From contig JAOUDB010000021.1 in assembly GCA_029859485.1 (NCBI GenBank), positions 1-15,442 of the forward strand: a stretch of 15,442 nt of DNA, in the 5' to 3' direction. Below the pieces are notes generated by a model. The model did not search any database. It saw nothing but the letters and a program-made list of their open reading frames with translations, and was not told where the DNA came from. Source of the stretch: Desulfuromonadales bacterium (GTDB lineage: Bacteria > Desulfobacterota > Desulfuromonadia > Desulfuromonadales > BM103). A program made the translations under genes and the position numbers. Positions 7,592 through 14,024 of the stretch are shown here, piece after piece (within the stretch, counting starts at the first letter, position 1; each line of letters opens with the position of its first letter).

Positions 7592-8167
7592 GTGCGGAAA
7601 ATTGCCTTATTTAAGAAACTTTGTCTGGTCGTGGTCATGCTTGTCGCGATGACCGATCTTGCTCAAGCGCTTGAGATCAAGGGTGTTCGTTTCAGTGACA
7701 CTCTGCTCGTCGATCAGACTGAGTTTAAGCTTAATGGAGCCGCGGTTTTGAAATGGGCGATGTTGTTCGATGTCTACGCCGGGGCCCTCTACCTTCCCAA
7801 GGGTGTTCCCGGGCAGAGTTGGTCGAACGACATCCCGAAAAGACTCGAGCTCTCCTATTTTCGTGAGATTGAGGGCAAAGGTTTTGCGGAGGCTTCAGAC
7901 AAGCTCCTGCAAGACAATCTCTTGCCAGCAGAGTATCAAGCACTGGAAAAACGGTTACAGACGTTTTATGGGTTCTTTCGGGATGTAAAACCTGGCGATC
8001 GCTACAGCATCAATTACCTTCCTGAAAAGGGCACAGAACTAAGGTTCAACGAAAACCCTTTGGGACATGTTCCGGGTGCCGATTTTGCGGCGGCATATTT
8101 CGGAATCTGGCTGGGTGACGAGCCGATCAGCAAAGAGTTCAGAGACCGTTTGCTGGATACGGATTAA
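7592..8167 (+). CDS. Exported chalcone-isomerase-like protein
   Basis: A 191-residue protein. GTG 7592 is preferred because AAGGAG (7580-7585) lies 6 bases upstream and the protein then begins directly with a signal peptide (RKIALFKK, hydrophobic core, cut likely after LAQA). An upstream ATG at 7550 would add 14 residues and place basic and polar sequence before it. The mature part matches the bacterial chalcone-isomerase-like family: LEIKGVRFSDTLLVD, LKWAMLFDVYAGALYLP, and a C-terminal PGADFAAAYFGIWLGDEPIS. Bacteria of this kind make no flavonoids; the fold also binds fatty acids, and such genes recur beside DUF1295/FAD/cyclopropane-synthase-like genes. A periplasmic lipid-binding role in the same system is inferred. 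It is divergent from the lipid operon and converges on the dikinase gene with 12 bases between. Confidence 0.87.
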   Translation: MRKIALFKKLCLVVVMLVAMTDLAQALEIKGVRFSDTLLVDQTEFKLNGAAVLKWAMLFDVYAGALYLPKGVPGQSWSNDIPKRLELSYFREIEGKGFAEASDKLLQDNLLPAEYQALEKRLQTFYGFFRDVKPGDRYSINYLPEKGTELRFNENPLGHVPGADFAAAYFGIWLGDEPISKEFRDRLLDTD

Positions 8168-8179
8168 GCGAAAAAAGAT

Positions 8180-10339
8180 TTAGCCTTTACCTCGGTCAAT
8201 CGTGACAATGCCGAGATAACCGTCGACGGTAAGTTGGTCTCCTGACTTGATGACTTTGGTTGCCTCCGGAATGCCTGTGACACAGGGGATTCCGTATTCA
8301 CGGGCAATGATCGCACCGTGGACCAGCATGCCGCCGCGGCGTTCGATGATCGCTGCGGCCAGCGGCGCCAGGAAGGTCATGTTTGGCTCGATGGCGTCGC
8401 AGACCAACACCTCCCCCGCTTTAAAATCAGTCAGGACGCTTGCATTATCCAGAACCCTTGCCGGACCTGAGTTGACCCCGGGCCCTGCGGGTTGACCAAC
8501 TAGTTGACGGGCGAGTTGCCAGGTGTCAGGGCTTTCGACGGGCTCTCGCTGCGATTCATACCTTGAAAAGACTTTTTTTTCTGTTGTCTCGGGCAAAATT
8601 TTATCAAGGCCTTCTGATACCCCGGAACCAATCCGTTCGCGAATTTCCTGCTCGGCAGCTGAAACACCGGCCCTGACCTTACCCAGATAGAGATTGTCAT
8701 TGTCTCGCAGGAGATAGCTGGCTTTGGCAACTGCCAGAATTCGGACTGCCATGCCGCGCTCTGTTTCAGGCACCTGGTCGAAAAAGGCTTGTTCCCTGTC
8801 AGCCTGCTTTAAACCCTCGCTTTTGTCGTCGCTATCCTGTTCGGCCAACTTCACCAGCCAGGAGCTCAGGTCCAGCTCTTTGGGCAAAACCCAGTTAATA
8901 CCGCTGTATTCGCGGTTAAACGCTTCGAGCATCAATTTCAGACGGCTCCCGTCCGGAAGACCACGGCCGTCTTTAAGCTCCTGCAACAGGCGATGGTCGT
9001 TTCGCAGCAGTTCTGCCATCTCGCGCAGCTGCTGGTTGCGTTTTACAGCGAGCAAATCATCTGAATGCAGCAGGTTGATGAACTCATGCGGGTCTTCAGG
9101 CTTAAGCAAATCATTGTAAAACTCACCAAACAGTCGTAAGCCGTGAGCCATCGGAATGCACTTCTCTTTATAGACACTCAGCCATTTGTCCAGAATTCGC
9201 CTGCGGTGGAGATACTCCCCGGCAAGTGTCCGGTTGCTAAGGTGAGACAGTTCGACAGCACTCATCTTCTCTGCGTCATGGTCCATTCCCGGCAAGACCT
9301 GCTGCTCAAGTTCCATGCGCAATGCTTCAAGGTTGTTGAGGCTGCGATGGAGGCTCAGGTACCAGGGCCGTTCATCACCCTCTTCAGTCTGCAAAGACGT
9401 TGTGATCGGGCGAGCCTGGAGAATATGCAGGTTTTTGTCAGAATAGGTCCATTCGATATCGAGGGCCAGGCCGAGGCTGGCTTCCAATTGACACCCTGCC
9501 TGGAACAGCTCCCGACAAAGGACGGGATCAAAGGGTGATTGCCCTCTTTGTTCCTCCCCGAGGGAAGACAACTCGGTGCCGTGTGTCGTAGGTCGCAGTG
9601 CGACGGTGTGAACAACTTCATGCTTTTCGGTCACGGCACCAGTGGCACGATTGAATTGCCAGCGGTCAGGCTCAATGGAGCCATCAACGAGAGCCTGGTT
9701 CAAACCCCAGACCGCCTCGGCCATCATGACGCTGCCGTCCTGGGGTGCTCGGGTGAAGAGGATCCCAGACACCTCTCCGACGACCATCTCCTGGAGGATT
9801 ACGGCCATACCACTCTTGCCAGAATCCAATCCAAGTTCGTGCCTATAGAGCAATGCGCCATCCGACCAGAGTGATGCCCAGACAATACGAATCGCTTCCA
9901 GAATGGCCTCTGCGCCCTGCAGCATAACGCGGCTTTCGTGCAGCCCCGCAAAAGACTGGCTTGCAGAATCTTCTCCGGGAGCCGTGGAGCGAACGGCCAC
10001 CGCGGACCAGTTGGCCGGACCTTCGCTCAAGTCCTTGAGCAGTTTCTCTTTCATCGCCTTAGGCCACGCGCGCGAGAGGAAGTGGTTGCGAATCCGCAGG
10101 GAGACATCCCAAAGCTCCTCCCAGCGCATCGCGCGAAAATCCTTGCGCTGCAACTCCATGGCAATGAACGTGTCGAGACCGGTTTCAACTAGGAAATCAT
10201 GATAGACACTCACCGGCAGGCAATATCCGGCCGGAACCATAAAGCCCTCTTGCTGCAAACGAGCCAGCATCATGGCTTTGCCACCAAAGGATTTGACGGC
10301 CTCCCGGCTGAGGTCTGTAAAGGGAATCAGCAAGTTCAT
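8180..10339 (-). CDS. PEP-synthase/rifampin-phosphotransferase-like dikinase
   Basis: A 719-residue protein. ATG 10339 overlaps the upstream stop as ATGA and gives a protein starting at the usual PPDK N-terminus (FTDL...SFGGKAMMLARL); a longer open frame adds 18 unlikely residues. Residues 1 to about 320 are the ATP-grasp nucleotide-binding domain, with VRSTAPGEDSASQSFAG (116-132) and a closing DIEWTY...QARPIT. A helical middle region of about 300 residues is little conserved. The C-terminus is the swivelling phosphohistidine domain with MLVHGAIIAREYGIP, catalytic His674. The PEP/pyruvate TIM barrel of true PEP synthase is absent. The order ATP domain, middle domain, His domain is that of rifampin phosphotransferases and of several uncharacterised dikinases, which pass phosphate from ATP to a small molecule. 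The acceptor is unknown, and antibiotic resistance should not be assumed. Confidence 0.88.
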   Translation of the reverse strand: MNLLIPFTDLSREAVKSFGGKAMMLARLQQEGFMVPAGYCLPVSVYHDFLVETGLDTFIAMELQRKDFRAMRWEELWDVSLRIRNHFLSRAWPKAMKEKLLKDLSEGPANWSAVAVRSTAPGEDSASQSFAGLHESRVMLQGAEAILEAIRIVWASLWSDGALLYRHELGLDSGKSGMAVILQEMVVGEVSGILFTRAPQDGSVMMAEAVWGLNQALVDGSIEPDRWQFNRATGAVTEKHEVVHTVALRPTTHGTELSSLGEEQRGQSPFDPVLCRELFQAGCQLEASLGLALDIEWTYSDKNLHILQARPITTSLQTEEGDERPWYLSLHRSLNNLEALRMELEQQVLPGMDHDAEKMSAVELSHLSNRTLAGEYLHRRRILDKWLSVYKEKCIPMAHGLRLFGEFYNDLLKPEDPHEFINLLHSDDLLAVKRNQQLREMAELLRNDHRLLQELKDGRGLPDGSRLKLMLEAFNREYSGINWVLPKELDLSSWLVKLAEQDSDDKSEGLKQADREQAFFDQVPETERGMAVRILAVAKASYLLRDNDNLYLGKVRAGVSAAEQEIRERIGSGVSEGLDKILPETTEKKVFSRYESQREPVESPDTWQLARQLVGQPAGPGVNSGPARVLDNASVLTDFKAGEVLVCDAIEPNMTFLAPLAAAIIERRGGMLVHGAIIAREYGIPCVTGIPEATKVIKSGDQLTVDGYLGIVTIDRGKG

Positions 10340-10785
10340 CGATTCATCCGGAATTCTGTGACGTTCTGGAAGCGCTGAACCAGGTGATAGCACTCGACTT
10401 CGATGCGGAATATGGCAGTGGTTGGTGACGAAACAAAGGTTTTCAGTTGGGGGTGTCTTGCCAGGTAGCTCTGCAAAACTTCAGCGTGCTCCGCAGCCGC
10501 GACTTCTTTCGCTGTGCCATAGGCTGTGACTGCCGCCGCCTCATAAAGGGCCGGAGCTTGATCGGCACGATTATCGACCAATAAGGCAACCTGGTCGTCG
10601 GCGGCAAGGTTGAGGTATTTGCGGGTTGCGCGCGTTGTGGCGAAGTAGATGAAGCATACGTCAGCCGTGGCCGCGAAAGCAACCAGGCTGGCATACGCGT
10701 GCCCCTTGTGGTTGGTGCCCAAAACGCCAAAGGCCTGTTCTTTGAGCAGCTTGATAACCAGACGCCATTCCTCTGTATCCGTCAT
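10336..10785 (-). CDS. Pyridoxamine 5'-phosphate oxidase (PPOX) family protein
   Basis: A 149-residue member of the FMN-binding split-barrel family. The sequence shows QAFGVLGTNHKGHAYASLVAFAATADVCFIYFATTRATRKYLNL, the typical run from the first strands through the flavin-contacting 'T..T.KY.NL' segment, then DDQVALLVDNR and a C-terminal FRIEVECYHLV strand. The ribosome-binding site is only a G-rich tract. Its stop overlaps the dikinase start by 4 bases (ATGA), so the two are translated together and probably serve one process. It lies 76 bases after the peroxiredoxin gene and may be in its operon. The ligand could be FMN, F420 or heme; the sequence does not decide. Confidence 0.85.
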   Translation of the reverse strand: MTDTEEWRLVIKLLKEQAFGVLGTNHKGHAYASLVAFAATADVCFIYFATTRATRKYLNLAADDQVALLVDNRADQAPALYEAAAVTAYGTAKEVAAAEHAEVLQSYLARHPQLKTFVSSPTTAIFRIEVECYHLVQRFQNVTEFRMNR

Positions 10786-10861
10786 TATGAGGGTCCCCCG
10801 GGTTTGTGGTTGCTGAACATTTCATTCCCTGGTTACAAAGGCAGGGAGTTTTGGTGCGGTT

Positions 10862-11341
10862 CTAATAACTCTGTAAATTGATGACTTCCTGCAACAACTT
10901 TTCGTTGTCCGGCATGCCTTTGTGGACATAACGCACAATACCCTGCTGGTCAATCAGCGTGGTCACCCGACCGCTGCCGTAGATCTTGCTTATGCTGCCG
11001 TCATCAGGGATGAGGGGAAAGCTGAGACCGAGTTGATCAGAAAAGGCCTGGTGGGATTTCAGTGAGTCGGAACTGACGCCCAGAACCTGGACGTTCAACT
11101 CTTCAAAACGCGCAATGTCGTTTTGAAAAGCGTTCATTTCACTCGTTCAGCCCGAGCTGAAATCGGCATAGTAATATGCCAAAATCACCGGTCCTTTGAC
11201 CAATAGGTCACTCAGGGTAACTTCTCCCTGGGTGGACGATGCCGTAAAATCTGGTGCCGGAGAGTTGACCTCGAGGGCCGTCGCTTTTGATGCCAGCAAG
11301 GTTACTGCGATGACGATTACTGCACAAAGCATACGCTTCAT
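10862..11341 (-). CDS. Exported selenocysteine-containing peroxiredoxin (AhpC/TSA family)
   Basis: Read with the UGA at 11149-11147 as selenocysteine, this is one 159-residue protein. Residues 1-23 are a signal peptide (MKRMLCAV..., cut likely after ATA). Next come the thioredoxin-fold start SPAPDFTASSTQGEVTLSDL and strand VILAYYYADF. Then SSG-U65-TSEMNAF follows, where U65 sits exactly at the peroxidatic cysteine of BCP/PrxQ-type enzymes (..D.TPGCT.E..). The frame continues without shift into a typical peroxiredoxin C-terminal half: VLGVSSDSLKSHQAFSDQLGLSFPLIPDD...IYG....TTLIDQQGIVRYV. No cysteine follows U65, so it would be a 1-Sec enzyme. ATG 11341 has AAAGGAG 6 bases upstream. It should reduce peroxides in the periplasm with an outside thiol donor. 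A hairpin just after the UGA fits a bacterial SECIS. It would be split into two pieces by a standard gene caller. Confidence 0.9.
11099..11130 (-). promoter_or_regulatory. Putative bacterial SECIS element
   Basis: Starting 16 bases after the UGA codon, 12 bases (11130-11119) pair completely with 11110-11099, with one G-U pair, around the 8-base loop ACAUUGCG. The apical loop therefore begins 28 bases after the UGA, within the distance at which bacterial SelB-binding hairpins act. Fold and position are seen; SelB binding is inferred. Confidence 0.7.
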
Positions 11342-11361
11342 GGTTATCTCCTTTCCCAGCA

Positions 11362-11388
11362 ACTATAGCGTAAAAACATACGATGCAA
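11362..11388 (-). promoter_or_regulatory. Possible promoter of the peroxiredoxin gene
   Basis: On the minus strand TTGCAT (11388-11383) and TATAGT (11367-11362) are 15 bases apart, just upstream of the peroxiredoxin ribosome-binding site. The spacing is short and the resulting 5' leader would be only about 14 bases. Confidence 0.3.
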
Positions 11389-11500
11389 AGGGCGCCCTCC
11401 AATAAGGTGTGACTGAAATTCCTGACGGCTCTGGAAACTCGACGCAAACAGGGTAGTATTAAGGAGGGTCATCATCATAATCAAAACATCAGGAGGAATT

Positions 11501-12004
11501 ATGGGAAGCAAGGGTCGAGAAATAGTCGGGTTGGATGTTGACGAACTGATCTCTGTGCTGCGTAAGGCCTACGCCGATGAATGGTTGGCTTATTATCAGT
11601 ATTGGGCCGGTGCAAAAGTGGCTAAAGGGCCGATGAAGGAAGCGGTGATTGCCGAACTTGAACTACACGCGACGGAGGAGCTGAATCATGCTCTGCTGGT
11701 GACCAACCGCATCATCCAGTTGGGCGGTGATCCTGTGACCGATCCGCGCGACTGGTTCAAGCTCACAAACTGTGCTTACGAACCGCCAGATGATCCCTTC
11801 GTGAAAACACTTCTGGTGCAGAATATCGCTGGTGAGCAGTGTGCCATCAGCGTTTACAAAGAACTGATGGACATGACCAAAGACAAGGATCCTGTCACTT
11901 ACAACATTGCCCTGCAGATTATAGAACAGGAGATAGAGCATGAAGAGGATTTGCAGGCGCTCCTTGAAGATTTTGAGTTGATGCTTTCGGCTTTCAAAGC
12001 TTAG
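11501..12004 (+). CDS. Ferritin-like protein of DPSL/thioferritin type
   Basis: A 167-residue four-helix protein with a strong AGGAGG site 4 bases before ATG 11501. A complete bacterioferritin-style di-iron site is visible: E27, E60xxH63, E112 and E144xxH147; the spacings E27-E60 (33) and E112-E144 (32) match bacterioferritin closely. The B-C connection is longer and carries two cysteines, C91 and C114 (GEQC), near the iron ligands. A cysteine pair in this position is the mark of Dps-like (DPSL, 'thioferritin') proteins of archaea and anaerobic bacteria, which form 12-subunit shells, oxidise ferrous iron with hydrogen peroxide and protect DNA. No heme-binding methionine of true bacterioferritin is obvious. 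It is divergent from the selenocysteine peroxiredoxin with 159 bases between, suggesting shared oxidative-stress control. Bacterioferritin is the alternative name. Confidence 0.87.
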   Translation: MGSKGREIVGLDVDELISVLRKAYADEWLAYYQYWAGAKVAKGPMKEAVIAELELHATEELNHALLVTNRIIQLGGDPVTDPRDWFKLTNCAYEPPDDPFVKTLLVQNIAGEQCAISVYKELMDMTKDKDPVTYNIALQIIEQEIEHEEDLQALLEDFELMLSAFKA

Positions 12005-12316
12005 TCGATCACTATCATTCCCCCACCTGGCTTCTGGGGTCGGGCTGTCGGAATTGTGGGTTCTTAAATGTTTACTCGCTGGGCCGGCAGAGTGGTCATC
12101 GTGTTTTCAAAGGTTCCCTGGCGGTTCCGGAGACTATTCTGGTTTTTTGTCTTAGTGAGACCGAGAGGCCAAAAATCGCTTGAAGCATTTAACGCTCCCG
12201 CAAATAGGCGTGTTAGACATCCTTAGGAAGTTCAAGAATGAGTTGCAGAGAATTTTAAATAATGTAGAAGGAAAGATGCAATAAGTTTACTGGATATCGT
12301 GACTTATGAGAAATGA
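12005..12316. other. Intergenic stretch without recognisable genes
   Basis: No coding frame with a credible start is seen. A short hairpin (CCCCA at 12021-12025 with TGGGG at 12035-12039) follows the ferritin stop but has no T run, so it is at most a weak terminator. The base composition becomes AT-richer towards the right end. Confidence 0.5.
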
Positions 12317-12499
12317 TTACCGCTCCAGTGATTCACCAAATGTGACAATATAATCTCTGTTGCACTTTTGGCACGTAGCTAGAACGGACTTATTGAAGCG
12401 ACCATCGATTTCCAAGAAATATTTTAAGGAAACATCATTGAGCTGTTGGCAATTATTACACAATGAAGTGATTGATCCGATCTCTGTCGTACTCCCCAC
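12317..12499 (-). CDS. Small zinc-ribbon-like hypothetical protein
   Basis: A 60-residue frame starting at GTG 12499, 26 bases after the PilZ gene stop and on the same strand. It has two CxxC knuckles, C14-C17 (CNNC) and C43-C46 (CQKC), 25 residues apart, the layout of a zinc ribbon. The ribosome-binding site is poor, so the exact start is uncertain. No family is recognised. The closeness to the PilZ gene and the paired cysteines are the reasons to think it is real. Confidence 0.5.
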   Translation of the reverse strand: MGSTTEIGSITSLCNNCQQLNDVSLKYFLEIDGRFNKSVLATCQKCNRDYIVTFGESLER

Positions 12500-12525
12500 T
12501 CCACGCTAACCCTACAGGTATGCTA

Positions 12526-12906
12526 CTAAGCAGCTTTGACCTTTATGAACCCCACTATTGAGCAGATATCTTCCGGTGTTATGTCGACAAATTGCAAACC
12601 GACACCGGCTGGATACTCTGGCTTAGGGGGGTTGTTCTCATGATTAATCCATGCAACGCGTGCAACGCAAGAGACTATTATCTCCTCTTGTAGAGGTATA
12701 AATAGTTTCAGTTTCACATTATCATCAACATCAAATGGACAGGTTGTAACGAGGAAAACCCCGTTGGTGTTCAAGTCTATGCTATAGCCTGTAAGTAGCT
12801 TACTGGTGCAAGCACCATAGTAAACTCTTATTTCCGCATTAATCGGAACGCTGGAACGCCTTTCAGGTTTATATCCATCATTAGATTGCATTGTAGCCTT
12901 CATCAT
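12526..12906 (-). CDS. PilZ domain protein (probable c-di-GMP receptor)
   Basis: A 126-residue single-domain protein. The N-terminal ERRSSV segment supplies the RxxxR-type arginines (R16, R17). The second motif, normally D/NxSxxG, reads DLNTNG (44-49), with Asn in place of Ser. The end GVGLQFVDIT (101-110) is typical of the PilZ subgroup abundant in myxobacteria and Geobacter relatives. Such proteins bind cyclic di-GMP and pass the signal to motility, pili or exopolysaccharide machinery by contact. The start may be Met1 or Met6; AAGG lies before the latter. It is flanked on the same strand by a small cysteine-rich protein 32 bases upstream and a zinc-ribbon-like protein downstream. The codon use is more AT-rich than the lipid genes. 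Binding despite the Asn is likely but not certain. Confidence 0.85.
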   Translation of the reverse strand: MMKATMQSNDGYKPERRSSVPINAEIRVYYGACTSKLLTGYSIDLNTNGVFLVTTCPFDVDDNVKLKLFIPLQEEIIVSCVARVAWINHENNPPKPEYPAGVGLQFVDITPEDICSIVGFIKVKAA

Positions 12907-12938
12907 ATTTATTACGCCTTAGGAATGTCCTTGGGTTC

Positions 12939-13148
12939 TCAGGACAGAGCCAAAAAAACTTTTGAGGCATGAGACCCAGAAGGCAGGAGCGTTGCCGGAA
13001 GGTCTTTTGTCCCCTCAACTTCATAGGTCCTATGTCGCACACACTCACACCCATCGTCACAATAGTTCTTGACCATTGCTTTCCAGACGAAACTTTCTCT
13101 GCTTGCGAACTCTTGATAAAAGCTACAACTATTTACATATTTACACAT
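12939..13148 (-). CDS. Small cysteine-rich hypothetical protein
   Basis: A 69-residue protein. ATG 13148 is chosen because a GGAGGGGG tract lies immediately upstream; the frame is open for 26 more residues but these are basic, low-complexity and lack a start signal. Five cysteines, C2, C8, C30, C34 and C36, give the spacing C-x5-C-x21-C-x3-C-x-C, with aromatic residues between (CSFYQEF, FVWK, NYCDDGCEC). There is no signal peptide or membrane segment. Similar short proteins with CKYxxxCxFY openings are, as far as I recall, common in deltaproteobacteria near signalling genes, with no known function. Metal or iron-sulfur binding, or a redox switch, is plausible. It lies 32 bases before PilZ and probably shares its transcript. 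Confidence 0.65.
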   Translation of the reverse strand: MCKYVNSCSFYQEFASRESFVWKAMVKNYCDDGCECVRHRTYEVEGTKDLPATLLPSGSHASKVFLALS

Positions 13149-13695
13149 AACCCCCTCCAAGAGATTTAGTGATGACATCGGTCGTCGAAGTCGATTTGAA
13201 GAACGTTTTCTTATCTTTTCTTTCAATCTTTGGACAGCTCAATCCACGCCAACATGTGCTTAGTGTGCTGGCTGTTTTTACCTTTTGTGAGAAAAAGGCC
13301 CTTGTCTAAGTGTTTGCTGGCTTGTTCCTTGATGAGGGATGGATTTTTTTAAATATCATTCCTGTACAGCCTGTCAATTGGATGAGAAGGCCCAGACAAA
13401 GAAGAGCTTTAATTTTCATTTCCTCAAGACTTCCAATTGAATGGCAACACCTTGGACAAAAAGCTAGCAAGGCATCAAATGATGTGACATGAGGTTGATC
13501 TATAGCACAAGCCTCTCAAATATCTCTCACAAGGAGAAGCCCATCAATGATTGATGGGCGCTTCTACGTGTCTTATTTGTCCTCCGGCATGGTTTTGTGG
13601 TGCTCCGTCGATCTGAAATAGACAATTTTTCTAACCCTGCAATGTAAGAAAGACCTCGACCCAAGATTGAAGGGGTTTTTTGTGTCGTTTTTTTG
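13149..13695. other. Long AT-rich non-coding stretch
   Basis: No convincing protein gene is seen over about 550 bases. It holds a good minus-strand promoter (13350-13377), an interrupted 8-bp inverted repeat (CAATTGGA 13375-13382 and TCCAATTG 13432-13439), a bulged hairpin (13535-13565) overlapping a possible 24-codon reading frame, and a weak terminator-like CCC/GGG hairpin with six T (13659-13681). Confidence 0.5.
13350..13377 (-). promoter_or_regulatory. Candidate promoter of the Cys-rich/PilZ/zinc-ribbon genes
   Basis: On the minus strand a perfect TTGACA (13377-13372) and TATTTA (13355-13350) are 16 bases apart. Transcription would start near 13343 and give a leader of roughly 195 bases before the cysteine-rich gene. 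Confidence 0.5.
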
Positions 13696-13723
13696 TTGAC
13701 ATATCTGACCAAAATGGTAATTT
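13696..13723 (+). promoter_or_regulatory. Candidate promoter of a small RNA
   Basis: A perfect TTGACA (13696-13701) is followed after 16 bases by TAATTT (13718-13723), or after 19 by TTTATT. The start point would be near 13730, directly before a hairpin-and-terminator unit with no protein gene. Confidence 0.5.
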
Positions 13724-13729
13724 ATTGAC

Positions 13730-13817
13730 CAGAACATAGTTCTTCATGTTCTACCTCCTAAGCAAAACCCATAGAACCCGTTGCCCCACAGTCCCTCCTG
13801 GCTGTGGGGCTTTTTTT
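13730..13817 (+). ncRNA. Candidate small RNA with two CCUCCU motifs
   Basis: About 88 bases lie between the candidate start point and a strong terminator. The 5' end folds into a hairpin (AGAACAT 13731-13737 with ATGTTCT 13747-13753). A single-stranded linker containing CCTCCT (13755-13760) follows, and then the terminator hairpin, whose loop contains a second CCTCCT (13795-13800). CCUCCU is complementary to Shine-Dalgarno sequences, and small RNAs that expose such motifs in loops block translation of target mRNAs. There is no open frame of use inside. No known RNA family is recognised. Promoter and terminator are seen; the RNA itself is inferred. Confidence 0.5.
13784..13817 (+). terminator. 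Strong Rho-independent terminator
   Basis: A perfect 9-bp GC-rich stem (GCCCCACAG 13784-13792 with CTGTGGGGC 13802-13810) and 9-base loop is followed by seven T. No protein gene on the plus strand lies upstream for more than 1.7 kb, so it must end a non-coding transcript. Confidence 0.92.
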
Positions 13818-14024
13818 CTAGGCAAGTTATTTAATGGCTTATTTTGTTGGAACTGGCGCCATAGCGGTAAAATCAATATCCGGCAAGTCCTTTGTTGCTT
13901 GAAAGTGTTTCAGACTTGTGACGTGCGGGACATTTTTGATCTTCGATATAAGAGCTATTGCAAACTCCCCGCTTTCCATTATCCTTAATGGGTCTGTCTA
14001 TTTACCTTCATAACGAGAGTTAAA

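Noticed and set aside
10826..10847. Hairpin between the peroxiredoxin and PPOX genes as a terminator
   Set aside because: The stem is only 6 bp (TCCCTG/CAGGGA) with no T run on the minus strand; the genes may still be cotranscribed.
12021..12039. Terminator of the ferritin gene
   Set aside because: A five-base-pair stem without a T tail is too weak to call.
13310..13988. Open frames at 13310-13492 (+), 13527-13712 (-) and 13746-13988 (+) as small genes
   Set aside because: They lack ribosome-binding sites, cross promoter or terminator structures, and have translations without coding character.
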